Part shown: positions 12,101 to 17,330 of the stretch, in pieces
Layout: each line of letters begins with the position of its first letter
Numbering within the stretch: the stretch's first letter is position 1
NCBI GenBank assembly: GCA_903919145.1
Contig: CAIXGW010000239.1
Coordinates: 1 to 34,465 of the forward strand
Direction of reading: 5' to 3'
DNA: 34,465 nucleotides
Source: an uncultured Myxococcales bacterium
Lineage (GTDB): Bacteria; Myxococcota_A; UBA9042
Notes under the pieces: generated by a model
What the model was told of the DNA's origin: nothing
Databases searched by the model: none
The model's input: only the letters and a program-made list of their open reading frames with translations
Position numbers and translations under genes: made by a program

Positions 12101-15100
12101 GGTCACAGTCTGGCCCGTCACTACGCCGCCGCCAGAGGCCACAAGGCCCGTCAGCACGGCGTCCAGGGTTACGGTCAGCTTGGCGTTTTGGATGGCGCCA
12201 GTGCCGGTGTTTTGGATGTTCAGGGCGTAGGTCGCTGTGTCGCCTGGTGAAAATGCACTGCCCCCAGAGCCGGTGACGGTCATGGCGTACAGGCTCAGGT
12301 TGGGCTGAGCTTGGACCTTGACCGCGCTCGACACCACCGTGGGCTGGGGCAGCTCGCTGCCAGACAGGGTAGCGGTGTTGGCGATGGTGGTACCGCTTGG
12401 CACCAGCGCACCCACTTTGGCCTGAAAGGTCAGAATGGTCTGGCCGCCGGCCGCGATCGGCGAGAGAGCCCAAGAGATCTGCTTGGAACCCGCGTCAAAA
12501 ACGCCGCCGCCGGTAATGGCGCTGACGTCCGTGAGGTTGGAGTCAATGGGATCGGCGACCTGCAGCGGCCCAGAGGCCACCTTGCCAGAGTTGACAAAGG
12601 TCAGCGTGTACTGGACGGCATCGCCCGGCTCCAGGTCGCCGCCGTTGAGATCCTGGACGATCTTGCTCGACGTCGCAAAGGACGGTCCGCCCTGGACCAC
12701 CTGGCTGGGCGACTGGATGATGACCGGGGCCCCGCCGTCGCCCGGAGAGAGGGTGGCGATGTTGGCAAAGCTGGCCCCCGGCGCCACGTCGGCCTTGATC
12801 TGGGCGGTAAAGGTAAGGATTTTGGTTTGGTTGGCGCCCACGACCAGGTTAGCGGCCTGGACCGTTGTTCCCGCCAGCACCAGCTCGGGAGACTGACTGC
12901 TGACAAACACCAGCTGCGAGGGCAGGGGGTCGGTCACCGTGACCGTGCCGGCCACCAGGCCACTGTTGACCACGGTCAAGGCAAATTGCACCTGATCGCC
13001 GGCCAACAGCGGTGTGTCAGGCGACAGATCGACCGCGCTCTTGCTCGAGGTGACAAAACTGGTCAACGCCGCCAGGGTCAGTCGCGTCGCGTCGCTGGGC
13101 CCGGGCTGGGCCGGGTCATCGCTGGCCACCGGCTTGCCGTCCACGGTCAGCTGGGCCTGGCTCAGCACCTGATGGCCGTTGATGGGATCAACGCCCTTGG
13201 CTGCCAGCGCATCGGCAGCCAGTACCACGACTTCCCAGGTGCACGAAGCCGACTTGCCAGCCGTGACCTGCAGGTTGCTGGCGGCAATCAAGCCGGTGCC
13301 GTTGGGGCCGCCCACCGCATCGACCTTGAGCGAGCTGGTGGGCAGGATCACGTCCGGCGTGCAGTTCAGGTTGCTGAGCTGGCTGACTTCTTTGGGCGCG
13401 TTCCAAGTCCAGCCCAGCAGCACGCTGACGGCCGACACATTCTGCAGCGATAGCGTGTAGCTGACTTTCTCTCCAGGCTTGGCGTTGGCCGGGCTGACCG
13501 TCAGGGTCGGCGTGGCCAGCTTGGCGGCGGCTACCTTGACGGTCACGCTGTTGCCAATGAACTGGTCCTTGTAGACCACCGTGGAGCCCTTGGTGCCTAC
13601 ATAGGTGTAGTCCACCGTTGGATAGGTGGTGACTTCAGCGACGCCGGGAATGGCGGCGATCTTGAGCTTGAATGTGACCTTGCGGGCACTGTTGCCGCCA
13701 GCCGGGTTGGTCAGGCTGCCCAGGTTGAGACCCGTCTGCAGCGCCGATTGGCCGTTGGTGTCGGGCACGGGCTGGCCATCGACCACGGTCGAGCCGGCCA
13801 CGTACTCGGTGCCTGCCGGCGGCCAGGCGGCCAGCTTGAGCAGGCTGTTGTCCGCGTCGAGCTGGCCATTGTTGAGCAGGTCGACGGTGAACGTCAGGGT
13901 CTCGCCGGGCGCGGCCTCGATGGCGTTGACCGTGGTCTTGCTGATGATGTTTTTTAGATTGGGCGCCTTGCGATTGATCTGCAATAGCGTGTAGTTGTAG
14001 AAGAACAGCTCGCCGGCGCCAGCCTGCTGGACCTGGGGGTCAGAGTTGTCGGTTAGCAGCCCGTTGCCAGACGACACCAGGAAGGTCGCCGTGGTGTCGC
14101 CAGTCTTGACCAGGTTCGACACGTCAAACGTATCCAGATCCACGCCTGGTTCGGGCGTCGAATTCATGATGTTGTCGGCTTCGTTGTTGCCGGCGCCGCT
14201 GACCAGCTTGGTGCCGTTGAACTGGACAAAGTCAAAACAGGTCGCGCACGGCGGGCTGTCGGCCGTGCCCGGCGGGTCCTGAGCGGGGTTGCCCAGGTGG
14301 GCATCGCCTTCCATGGCATAGAAGCTCAGCTGAGCTTCGGGCGGATCGGCGACCAAAAAGTCTTTGACTGTGAAAAGGATCTGTCCGGTCGAGGTGGTCT
14401 TTTCGTCCAGCATCACAAAGCCGTCGTACAGGAACACGTCTCGCTGGGTGGCGTCGCTGAACTTGGTGTCGTAGATCATTACCAGCGACCACGAGGCGTG
14501 GCGGCCCTGGCAGTAGACGTCTTCATTTTGGCAGCACACGGACTCTTCAGTGCCGTTGTACTTCTGCGGGCAGAAATTGGCCGGGTCGCCCGCGCTCTTG
14601 ACCTTGATCGCGGCAACCTTGGCCTGCACCGACCCCAGCGAGTAGGTGCCGTTCCAAGCCTGGGGGCCAGGGTGGGCGGCCACCAGGGCCGTCACGTCTT
14701 TGCGGCACAAGAAGTGCGGACCCGTGCCATTGGCGTCGGTCCGGACGTCGCAGTTATCGGCGGTGACTGCGGAGCTGAAGCCGTCGGTCGCGGTGAATTG
14801 CGCGGTGTCGTCTGGGCCGCTGGCCAGGGCCGAGCCGCCCCAGTACAGGTAGGCGGCGACCACTACGGCGTCTTCGGGAAGCTTTTGGGCTATCTTGACG
14901 CTGTCAGAGCTCTGGGGCAGCAGCTTGTCATTGAAGCGGTAGTCGGTGAAGTTGGTCACCAAAGAGGCGCCCAGCTGCACGGCTTTGCCATAGACTTTCC
15001 AGCTCTTGGGTGTAGTGGGGTAGGTGCCCACCACCACGGCCTGGGCCGGCGAGGTCAGGGCCAAGAAGCCGACCACGGCCAGCAGGGCCGCCGCCAGCCA

Positions 15101-15232
15101 AGCGGCCGCCTGCCGCCCAAGACCTTTAGGGCAAAGACGCCTTGCGGCGCATCCCGTTGAGGTCCAAAGGCTGTCGCGGTTGTTGTTGCTGCAGCTCTTG
15201 GATGAGCTGTCTTTGCCCTGCGGGTGCTGCAC
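182..15232 (-). CDS. Giant DUF11-repeat surface protein with predicted C-terminal outer-membrane beta-barrel
   Basis: Start: the frame is open to a TTG at 15340. The GTG at 15232 is preferred because it has GGGGG five bases upstream and puts the signal peptide nearer the N-terminus; this gives 5,016 aa, used for numbering here. A hydrophobic segment at about 42-60 ends at AQA (65), typical of signal peptidase I. A Cys-rich globular domain (66-424) is followed by about 17 tandem DUF11-like Ig-fold repeats (425-2750), recognisable by recurring DLNGG, PGD and NSG/NTG motifs. SdrD-B/carboxypeptidase-regulatory-like modules lie near 2750-2960 and 3144, with one more DUF11-like repeat near 2990. 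A KVEAPV-type linker (3522-3581) precedes a degenerate OmpA-like domain (about 3745-3855), a glucodextranase-B-like Ig domain (4000-4068) and a C-terminal region (from about 4110) of alternating beta strands ending in LRLIGLY, as outer-membrane barrels do. Probable role: surface adhesin or stalk anchored by its own barrel. Function is inferred; coding status is near certain. Confidence 0.85.
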   Translation of the reverse strand: MQHPQGKDSSSKSCSNNNRDSLWTSTGCAARRLCPKGLGRQAAAWLAAALLAVVGFLALTSPAQAVVVGTYPTTPKSWKVYGKAVQLGASLVTNFTDYRFNDKLLPQSSDSVKIAQKLPEDAVVVAAYLYWGGSALASGPDDTAQFTATDGFSSAVTADNCDVRTDANGTGPHFLCRKDVTALVAAHPGPQAWNGTYSLGSVQAKVAAIKVKSAGDPANFCPQKYNGTEESVCCQNEDVYCQGRHASWSLVMIYDTKFSDATQRDVFLYDGFVMLDEKTTSTGQILFTVKDFLVADPPEAQLSFYAMEGDAHLGNPAQDPPGTADSPPCATCFDFVQFNGTKLVSGAGNNEADNIMNSTPEPGVDLDTFDVSNLVKTGDTTATFLVSSGNGLLTDNSDPQVQQAGAGELFFYNYTLLQINRKAPNLKNIISKTTVNAIEAAPGETLTFTVDLLNNGQLDADNSLLKLAAWPPAGTEYVAGSTVVDGQPVPDTNGQSALQTGLNLGSLTNPAGGNSARKVTFKLKIAAIPGVAEVTTYPTVDYTYVGTKGSTVVYKDQFIGNSVTVKVAAAKLATPTLTVSPANAKPGEKVSYTLSLQNVSAVSVLLGWTWNAPKEVSQLSNLNCTPDVILPTSSLKVDAVGGPNGTGLIAASNLQVTAGKSASCTWEVVVLAADALAAKGVDPINGHQVLSQAQLTVDGKPVASDDPAQPGPSDATRLTLAALTSFVTSSKSAVDLSPDTPLLAGDQVQFALTVVNSGLVAGTVTVTDPLPSQLVFVSSQSPELVLAGTTVQAANLVVGANQTKILTFTAQIKADVAPGASFANIATLSPGDGGAPVIIQSPSQVVQGGPSFATSSKIVQDLNGGDLEPGDAVQYTLTFVNSGKVASGPLQVADPIDSNLTDVSAITGGGVFDAGSKQISWALSPIAAGGQTILTFQAKVGALVPSGTTIANTATLSGSELPQPTVVSSAVKVQAQPNLSLYAMTVTGSGGSAFSPGDTATYALNIQNTGTGAIQNAKLTVTLDAVLTGLVASGGGVVTGQTVTWTLPILQKGQPPLALTLSGKLANSIAQGKQVVAQAQLSGEGLGQPALSDDPALPGKGDPTTFAVTSAPNLLTSQKIYVDLNGGQVQGGDAIQFKITLNNSGNSPATALVVSDVLALPLGQVVVQGGSYDAASRTVTWSVAAVDPGKPVELLLTAVVDKATPSGTQVTNQGQLTFAETPKTAATNTVSFAVVNLPDFGASTKAVSAQVLQAGGDVAWTLTIVNSGNQAASNVVVSDALPKEVEQVTLSDGAQIDFAGKAVWTLPTLAAGAQKVLTVNAKLKKPLIKGTQICNQASIVSQENQTPSSTNPPGQTPVPGGKATCADVDSAAKLSLIKDVFDVASGKQINGGTVKPKQVLRYVIRAKNLGNAVATDVVVSDAVPAGLVDVVALDGGILDPQTKTISWPVVPNLGVGASDEWIGRFEAVVPAGADNGAGLSNQAQVLYSGAPSPIKSDDPTTPAELDPTQVVVQSTVDFSKASLTVVDVNGGDARPGDALEYTLKLQNDGDGTGKDVTVVLPLDGKLENLQLDAQGVLTPGMATWKLGTLAPGQGATLSIKATLKKPLPDGAIATLQGQIAASGFQVPVLTDADLATPLREPTAIKVKATADLSTSSWTVQDLNGGPFEPGDALLLKLTLRNTGDALAQLVPVLAALQTPEWMDLKPFDGGTATAAAGSTQVKWTVPLLSLTPAGDVVVTLQGTLAAGLQDGQLVTVAAQLPGVAEPPVAKISVTAKARFDASVVTVEDETGWVAKVGQTASGHLLRAEVLVKNTGKAAAQNLLVTLPIPAKTGQLQIVTPGGVQQGSNVVWQVPSLAAGGQILLTAKLTVAANAQDGDLLAFSAQFQGSGIDAATVSGPTLIVTQRPILKLTKAYQDVTGKHLFPGDQIRFSLTAANVGNAAAQNLQISDVVPVSVGQLVAEAGGQVQGQTATWTIASLQPGQSVTVTLLGKIAAGIPSGSVLVNQATAKADVGEPALSNPLQVPVNYPTLQVDLGLLPEAPAKLPLQPGDAATLQVLVQSQVDTASGVLVLAAIDASVFEVTAQKGSTWDPKTQTLRWAPEDNEALQAVVPGKPVVLVAGLKVKATATDGIQALFKASGREGETAIVYDAAEKSVPIQAIPVLRIDNSVVLVGSGSQTKPAKVQPLDVLRYRLTVRVQGKTAAKDVVLSDVLDPQLELVAVGSGGQTNGDTVTWTSAGLPALASILPGQVVELQVDARVKATANDGAVVSNQAKGLAQGLAQAVVSDDPATAAVNDPTDVLVRVQSGLQASLKAVQDDNGGALLVGETVTWRLTLVATTAQQLNGAKVLDGVPAGSDYVPGSTKLNGQPVADGPASSLPLVSGLLVNSPGQQSGVLLPGTDNAATVTFQTRVRADAADGSLLTNLATAIAEGSPPTLVGPVSIAIGNAASLKTTAKTVQVLDGNGNGLADVGEELRWTVQVVNSGAGLAQAVAISDPLASNLQFVSGSLKVGNVAASDAADLDGASFESKSRTVSAKLGDLAAGSQATLEFRTRITSAQGDSAANVASNQASVQGKGLAPELSDSDGDDSNGNQPTAVGIGDKAVLAQVFKNAQDENGGQVQLGDVLRYTIQIKNLGVKPLTDLTLTDPLPVGLQPVADSGAGAGDVLVPQGGVVSWGGTAADQPTLLTVRALAVQPGETETVVLRARVGDKAAPGKALCNVATASLKATADSAAVQWPSKAACATVGAVAGEGVVRGTVFEDVGAQDGVFQPTSDAVFAGFQVQLLPPQGESPVIGALTTDKGLFQLVQVPEGEQRIRVLNANGVVFYEGLWQSPGAQGGQLDLPIKPTGRTYDPRTGALVAGVRVFLLYDEADPIAPGQTVPAELLLAGQQGQKTDATGAYLFAPKPGRAYRIDVAAAAVGRAFPSAVKAPEPGLALLDGDGMVVAQEIPKLSSGLPKYLTRFTLQGQVAPPPPRHNHLPVDKIAAMIQVAVKLSRAQAQIGEMVGVTVRVVNGSTAAIAPDVLTGAGGAELRQVLPPGLGLVPGSGRLTLKRASGQTSEVPVGPLQGNLLSIRRLSATSGQPIGLELPPGGELTFTALAAVGASAAIGAELSTFAQLYDTGGGALSERASAALLVQADPLFDRAGVLVKVFCDSNQDGSQQPGEDGLPGARIYVDTGEFAASDANGRAHFVNLPGGTHLFKIDGDTVPPGSVMIGGGKRALLLTRGLTQSLVFPVRCSLEAVGPGQVEVSASQDVSPISQGPGVVLVEVDARTGDIAIDGSLVSARRVLARLAVGEDKPTSLAAQTTAVELDASGELAVWTDGTGGFSRYALEILAVSEGPRRGEVVYESLGSGDLPRKISFVLPGNAKVLSKLEPGKHYSLRVRAENAYGSRAISAPMGFEVRKGASGQIAKWKLPDRPAALALNGHAFALTNQQALLRILRPQDGQLLVSLRRLDSSSRDEFMTLPKLASKGLIPKPILVKEPAAAAKAPAPATAAVAAPAQGEAPVKASAPPKAEVAVKVEPPAKVEAPVKAETPVKVEAPVKVEAPVKVEAPVKAEAPVKVEVPVKAEAPAKAEAPVKAPAPAAARPAKAAASEKPAAPAAAPQPAVAVALAVSARGLQVGGREWIARAGSAQLSVPAAAIPLAGGKVLGQAMINTSGLGDAREVALVLLNAQGEVLSRRSLGVPVPSSFLWAPQAAGLVAGRYGVALEVLHSDGDGLAGYRTAPVALTLASSGAPLLPAGAPDKYARATLFDAKGQPTDSTQEWLVKLVEPIKAERSRLAIVSVHDDGPGDGQSRSDLAALAIDGLLQGLGAPRDRYLVTGVGAAVADSKAGREALGPHRIELRWRAEATSSAEGSAERLNVAAGLWIDDRKVSGPALPPTLEGVPGQASRVIWQKAGGPAAMWQRPLTPVNPGAPAEQVAPAEMGRDVGGFGSDLLDGLAGDVRAAESGKPRPAPATAGMRPVVLAEGATDVALPAAADLQVWLPPAGKALGSPEIAVRGRTRPGNIIHVQGQPVAVAGDGRFFAQVPLMPGSNTLTVLCTDAAGNKATLQRNLQVQDRALFLLAIADTSLSHVAAHLDEFERDGARDWTTGVWQAGSLQAMGRGAVYLKGRISGKYLGLNNLRMTAHLDTAKDPQLADFATNLLDPTRFYPVYGDGSQQVQDVQARGKLYVVVEADEGKAQFGNFRSGIQGLELLRYDRALYGARVEAKLANSPGAETKASAFGAQQDRAVMRRTDVLRGTGGSLFYLAGRDVLEGSERVELVVRDRNSGLELTRLPQQRNSDYTIDYREGRLLFKSPVSSAIDGGLGIGGVGLPGGHLAWNGQPVYLEVVYEARGMAAADSAAFGGQVQQNLAGGKVSVGAAFVQEGRSDADPTYRTVGAHAKLQIAQRSQATVEYAYSQSRDTLLSASDDGGLTFGTPKYPTQVGGNGEAVDGQAVKAQIEVSLSDFAGKATELPKGATPTDSGRVKAWWQWVQPGFQSGGTIAQQGQQRFGLDSNFALSKQNVLSLRYDGMIAEGKPDLLGGPGLQSQWGSGAQAMSGSFSAWNRHTLLLQDTHKLSPRWTANTGASWGWSETYGSTAAAQEGAHSVALGGGAAWRVTDRLTLRGDQQVIAMGDAAQLRGWGDHLISSFGADFKLDKALALTLNQRLGWGGQNSTAAGLRTMLDKDTALYAQQRLEDTLQTGRLVSATVLGAEQRWGQDQLSRGFAEYQVDALGTGAMNRAVMGLGKRFEVSQGLRLDAGYERQQVFSGPSGAMSRDALSLGGEWLKSDWWKLTSRQEVRLDAGDPSAGGVRKLQVLSLNNGQLALSRELTLFGRANYTRTHNQTADAIEAEALESTVAVAYRPITSNWLNVLGKATRLLEQRPANEASGAQLRSDKLILALEPSAELPLRLQLSQKWAWQSATERMTGSDVDATSDRWLWVTRLAWHTSDALDLAAEYRWLTTPLISDTKHGALAEVAYLFAKAIRVGLGYNFSHISQSPSGSIETTSDEGGFYLRLIGLY
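4489..4668. repeat. Ten-unit 18-bp tandem repeat inside the giant gene
   Basis: Ten consecutive 18-bp units of the form CTACCTTGACCGGGGCCT encode a six-residue repeat (KVEAPV and variants) on the minus strand. The unit at 4525-4542 and those at 4561-4578 and 4579-4596 are identical, and 4597-4614 differs by one base. The unit length is a multiple of three, so copy-number changes keep the reading frame. The product would be an extended, charged, Pro-rich spacer between the repeat region and the OmpA-like/barrel part, similar to periplasm- or wall-spanning linkers. Confidence 0.85.
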
Positions 15233-15366
15233 AGATGCCCCCAAACGGTGCCCGCTCCCCGGGCTGCGATAAGGGCAGGAGTATGCCGTTATTTTTGGTG
15301 CGACGCGATAGTCGTCTGGCGGGTTAGAGTTCAAAGCCAATTCTGCGTGGTTGCGCAGGTGTCAGC

Positions 15367-17223
15367 TTAGAAAGGCGCCCAGACGGACATCGCGCCTTGC
15401 CCCACCAGGCCTTCCTGGCCCGTGCCCACGCCGCCAGACAGCAGCACGTGGCCGGTATTGAGCGCGGTGACGGTGCCAAACACGCGGTTGCCGTCGGGCA
15501 TGTCGTTCTCTGTAGCGGTGATCTGCAGGTTGGCCACCGGGGCGCCGGTGCTCTTGTCGACCGTGACATAGATGAGCTCGGCGCTACTTAGGTGGATGGT
15601 CTCGCTGGTGCTGCCGCCGGCGATGAGCACCTGGCCCTCATTGGGCCCGCCCTGGGCGGCGGCGACCATGGGGGCCCCGCGCGGAAACTGCATCGGAAAG
15701 CCGGCCTCGTTGATGTAGCTTCCTGAATTGACGTCAAATACATGGACCAAACCAATGGGCTTAGTGTGCTGCGCGTCAGAGAAGCCGCCGACGATATAGA
15801 CGTGGCGGTAGTCCAGCGTTGGCGAATTGCGCGGCACGGCGACATAGGCCGCGGCAGCCATCGTCCGCGGCGACGGGATGCCTTGGACCAGCGGCTTCCA
15901 GAAGAAACCCTGGCCATCGCAGCCGCCAAGCGCGGTCACGCTGGGATCGCACTCGGCATCGGCGCGCGAGATGATGCCGCCGCCCAGGGTGGTAAACTGC
16001 ACTACTTCAAAGTCAGAGCGCACGCCGCCTTCGCTCTCGCCGCCGATCAGCATCACGTAGCCGCCGGCCACGCCGGGCAGCCGCACCGCCGTCTGGTTCC
16101 AGCGCGGGTACATCAGCTTGCCCTGGGCTTTGTTGCCCTCGGTCGGGTGCCATAGCTCCCAGGTGTTGCTGGCGCAGTTGAGCTGCTGGCTGCACTTGCC
16201 CTTGTAGCAACCATCGCCTGAGCCGCAGGCTTTGTCGTTGTCGCACTGGGCGCCGGTGGTCGATTCGGCGTAGCAGGGCAGCTCGCCCTTGCCGCCCAGG
16301 ATCAAGAAGTAGTTGCTGTTGGCAAACAGCTGCACCACCGTGGCGCCGGCGCGCGCAAAGGTCAGCGGAGCGCCTTCTTTGACCTTGCCGGCGGCGTCGA
16401 TGTATTCGACCGAGTTGGTCAATTTGGCACCGCCGTCGCTGCTGACATAGCCGCCGACCACTGCCACCACCCCATTGCCCACGGCCGACGAGTGGAAGGC
16501 CCGGCCTTTGGCCAAGCGGTACTCTGGTCCCACGTCGCTGATCATCTGGACTTTGCGATCGTTGGGGCTGTAGAGCGCCACGCCGTCAGAGAAGGATGAG
16601 TAGGAGGCGGGATCGTAGGCGTTCTTCTTGCCAGCGCCTGGGGCCGCTCCGCCAATGATAAGCACTTCTCCAGTGTTCTGTGGCAGCGCCACCGAGGTGG
16701 AGCCGGCCAAGCCTGTCGTTGCCGCGACCGTGCCGTCGTCTGCGTAGATGGGCGAGAAGCGGTTCAGCCGGGTGACATACGGGGTCAAGGTCTTGGCGGT
16801 GCTGCCTTTTTGGTGGTCAAACGGGATGGTCTTGCCGCGGGCCAACACCGGCGCGGCAGGCTTGCCAGTGGCGGGATCGACCGACCACAGCTCGACCCGC
16901 AGCTGCAGCCCCAAGCCAAACGGCACTCCGGTGCAGCCGGCGGTACCGCACTCCAGCGTGATGGGGGCGCCGCCGGGGATGTACGGCTTGACCACGCGGT
17001 ACTCGCCGTCCGGCTTGCCAGGGACCTCGGCAGTAATCGCCACAAATTTGTCGCCAGCGGTGCTGAACGGGTCGTCCTCTGCGCTGGTTGGCCGGCGCAC
17101 CACCAGATTGGCGCCTACAGAAGGGGCGGGAGCCTCAGTGCTACAGGCGCTCAGACCGGCGATCAGCAGCGCCAGCGCCGCGCGCAGGGTCTGGGGAGGG
17201 GTCGTGGCTCGTCGTGACGTCAT
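15367..17223 (-). CDS. Kelch-type beta-propeller lipoprotein
   Basis: 618 aa. The ATG at 17223 is chosen because AGAGG precedes it and it begins directly with a lipoprotein signal (lipobox LSAC, Cys27); longer upstream starts lack a signal. The mature protein carries several kelch/galactose-oxidase-like blades marked by a hydrophobic strand ending in GG: LIIGGA, AVVGGY, LILGGK, MLIGGE, YIVGGF, LIAGGS and LLSGGV. Each is followed by a variable loop and a YI/FDV strand. A Cys-rich insert at about 315-351 carries six or seven Cys in roughly 35 residues. Kelch propellers usually bind proteins or carbohydrates; no catalytic signature is apparent. It ends 26 bp before the longest possible start of the giant gene, so co-transcription is plausible, and it could be an outer-membrane partner of that protein (inference). 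Confidence 0.85.
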   Translation of the reverse strand: MTSRRATTPPQTLRAALALLIAGLSACSTEAPAPSVGANLVVRRPTSAEDDPFSTAGDKFVAITAEVPGKPDGEYRVVKPYIPGGAPITLECGTAGCTGVPFGLGLQLRVELWSVDPATGKPAAPVLARGKTIPFDHQKGSTAKTLTPYVTRLNRFSPIYADDGTVAATTGLAGSTSVALPQNTGEVLIIGGAAPGAGKKNAYDPASYSSFSDGVALYSPNDRKVQMISDVGPEYRLAKGRAFHSSAVGNGVVAVVGGYVSSDGGAKLTNSVEYIDAAGKVKEGAPLTFARAGATVVQLFANSNYFLILGGKGELPCYAESTTGAQCDNDKACGSGDGCYKGKCSQQLNCASNTWELWHPTEGNKAQGKLMYPRWNQTAVRLPGVAGGYVMLIGGESEGGVRSDFEVVQFTTLGGGIISRADAECDPSVTALGGCDGQGFFWKPLVQGIPSPRTMAAAAYVAVPRNSPTLDYRHVYIVGGFSDAQHTKPIGLVHVFDVNSGSYINEAGFPMQFPRGAPMVAAAQGGPNEGQVLIAGGSTSETIHLSSAELIYVTVDKSTGAPVANLQITATENDMPDGNRVFGTVTALNTGHVLLSGGVGTGQEGLVGQGAMSVWAPF

Positions 17224-17330
17224 CGCAACATACCTCTGAGTAGACGCGGTTCTGGGGGGCGGGTCAGCTGGAAAGGGGCACTGCCCAGTCCGGCGCCAGA
17301 GAGCGAAACAGGGCAGGGCCGGCGGCAAGG

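Noticed and set aside
15233..15340. TTG at 15340 as the definite start of the giant gene
   Set aside because: The frame is open, but no ribosome-binding site precedes it and it gives an over-long N-terminus before the signal peptide. Kept as an alternative only.
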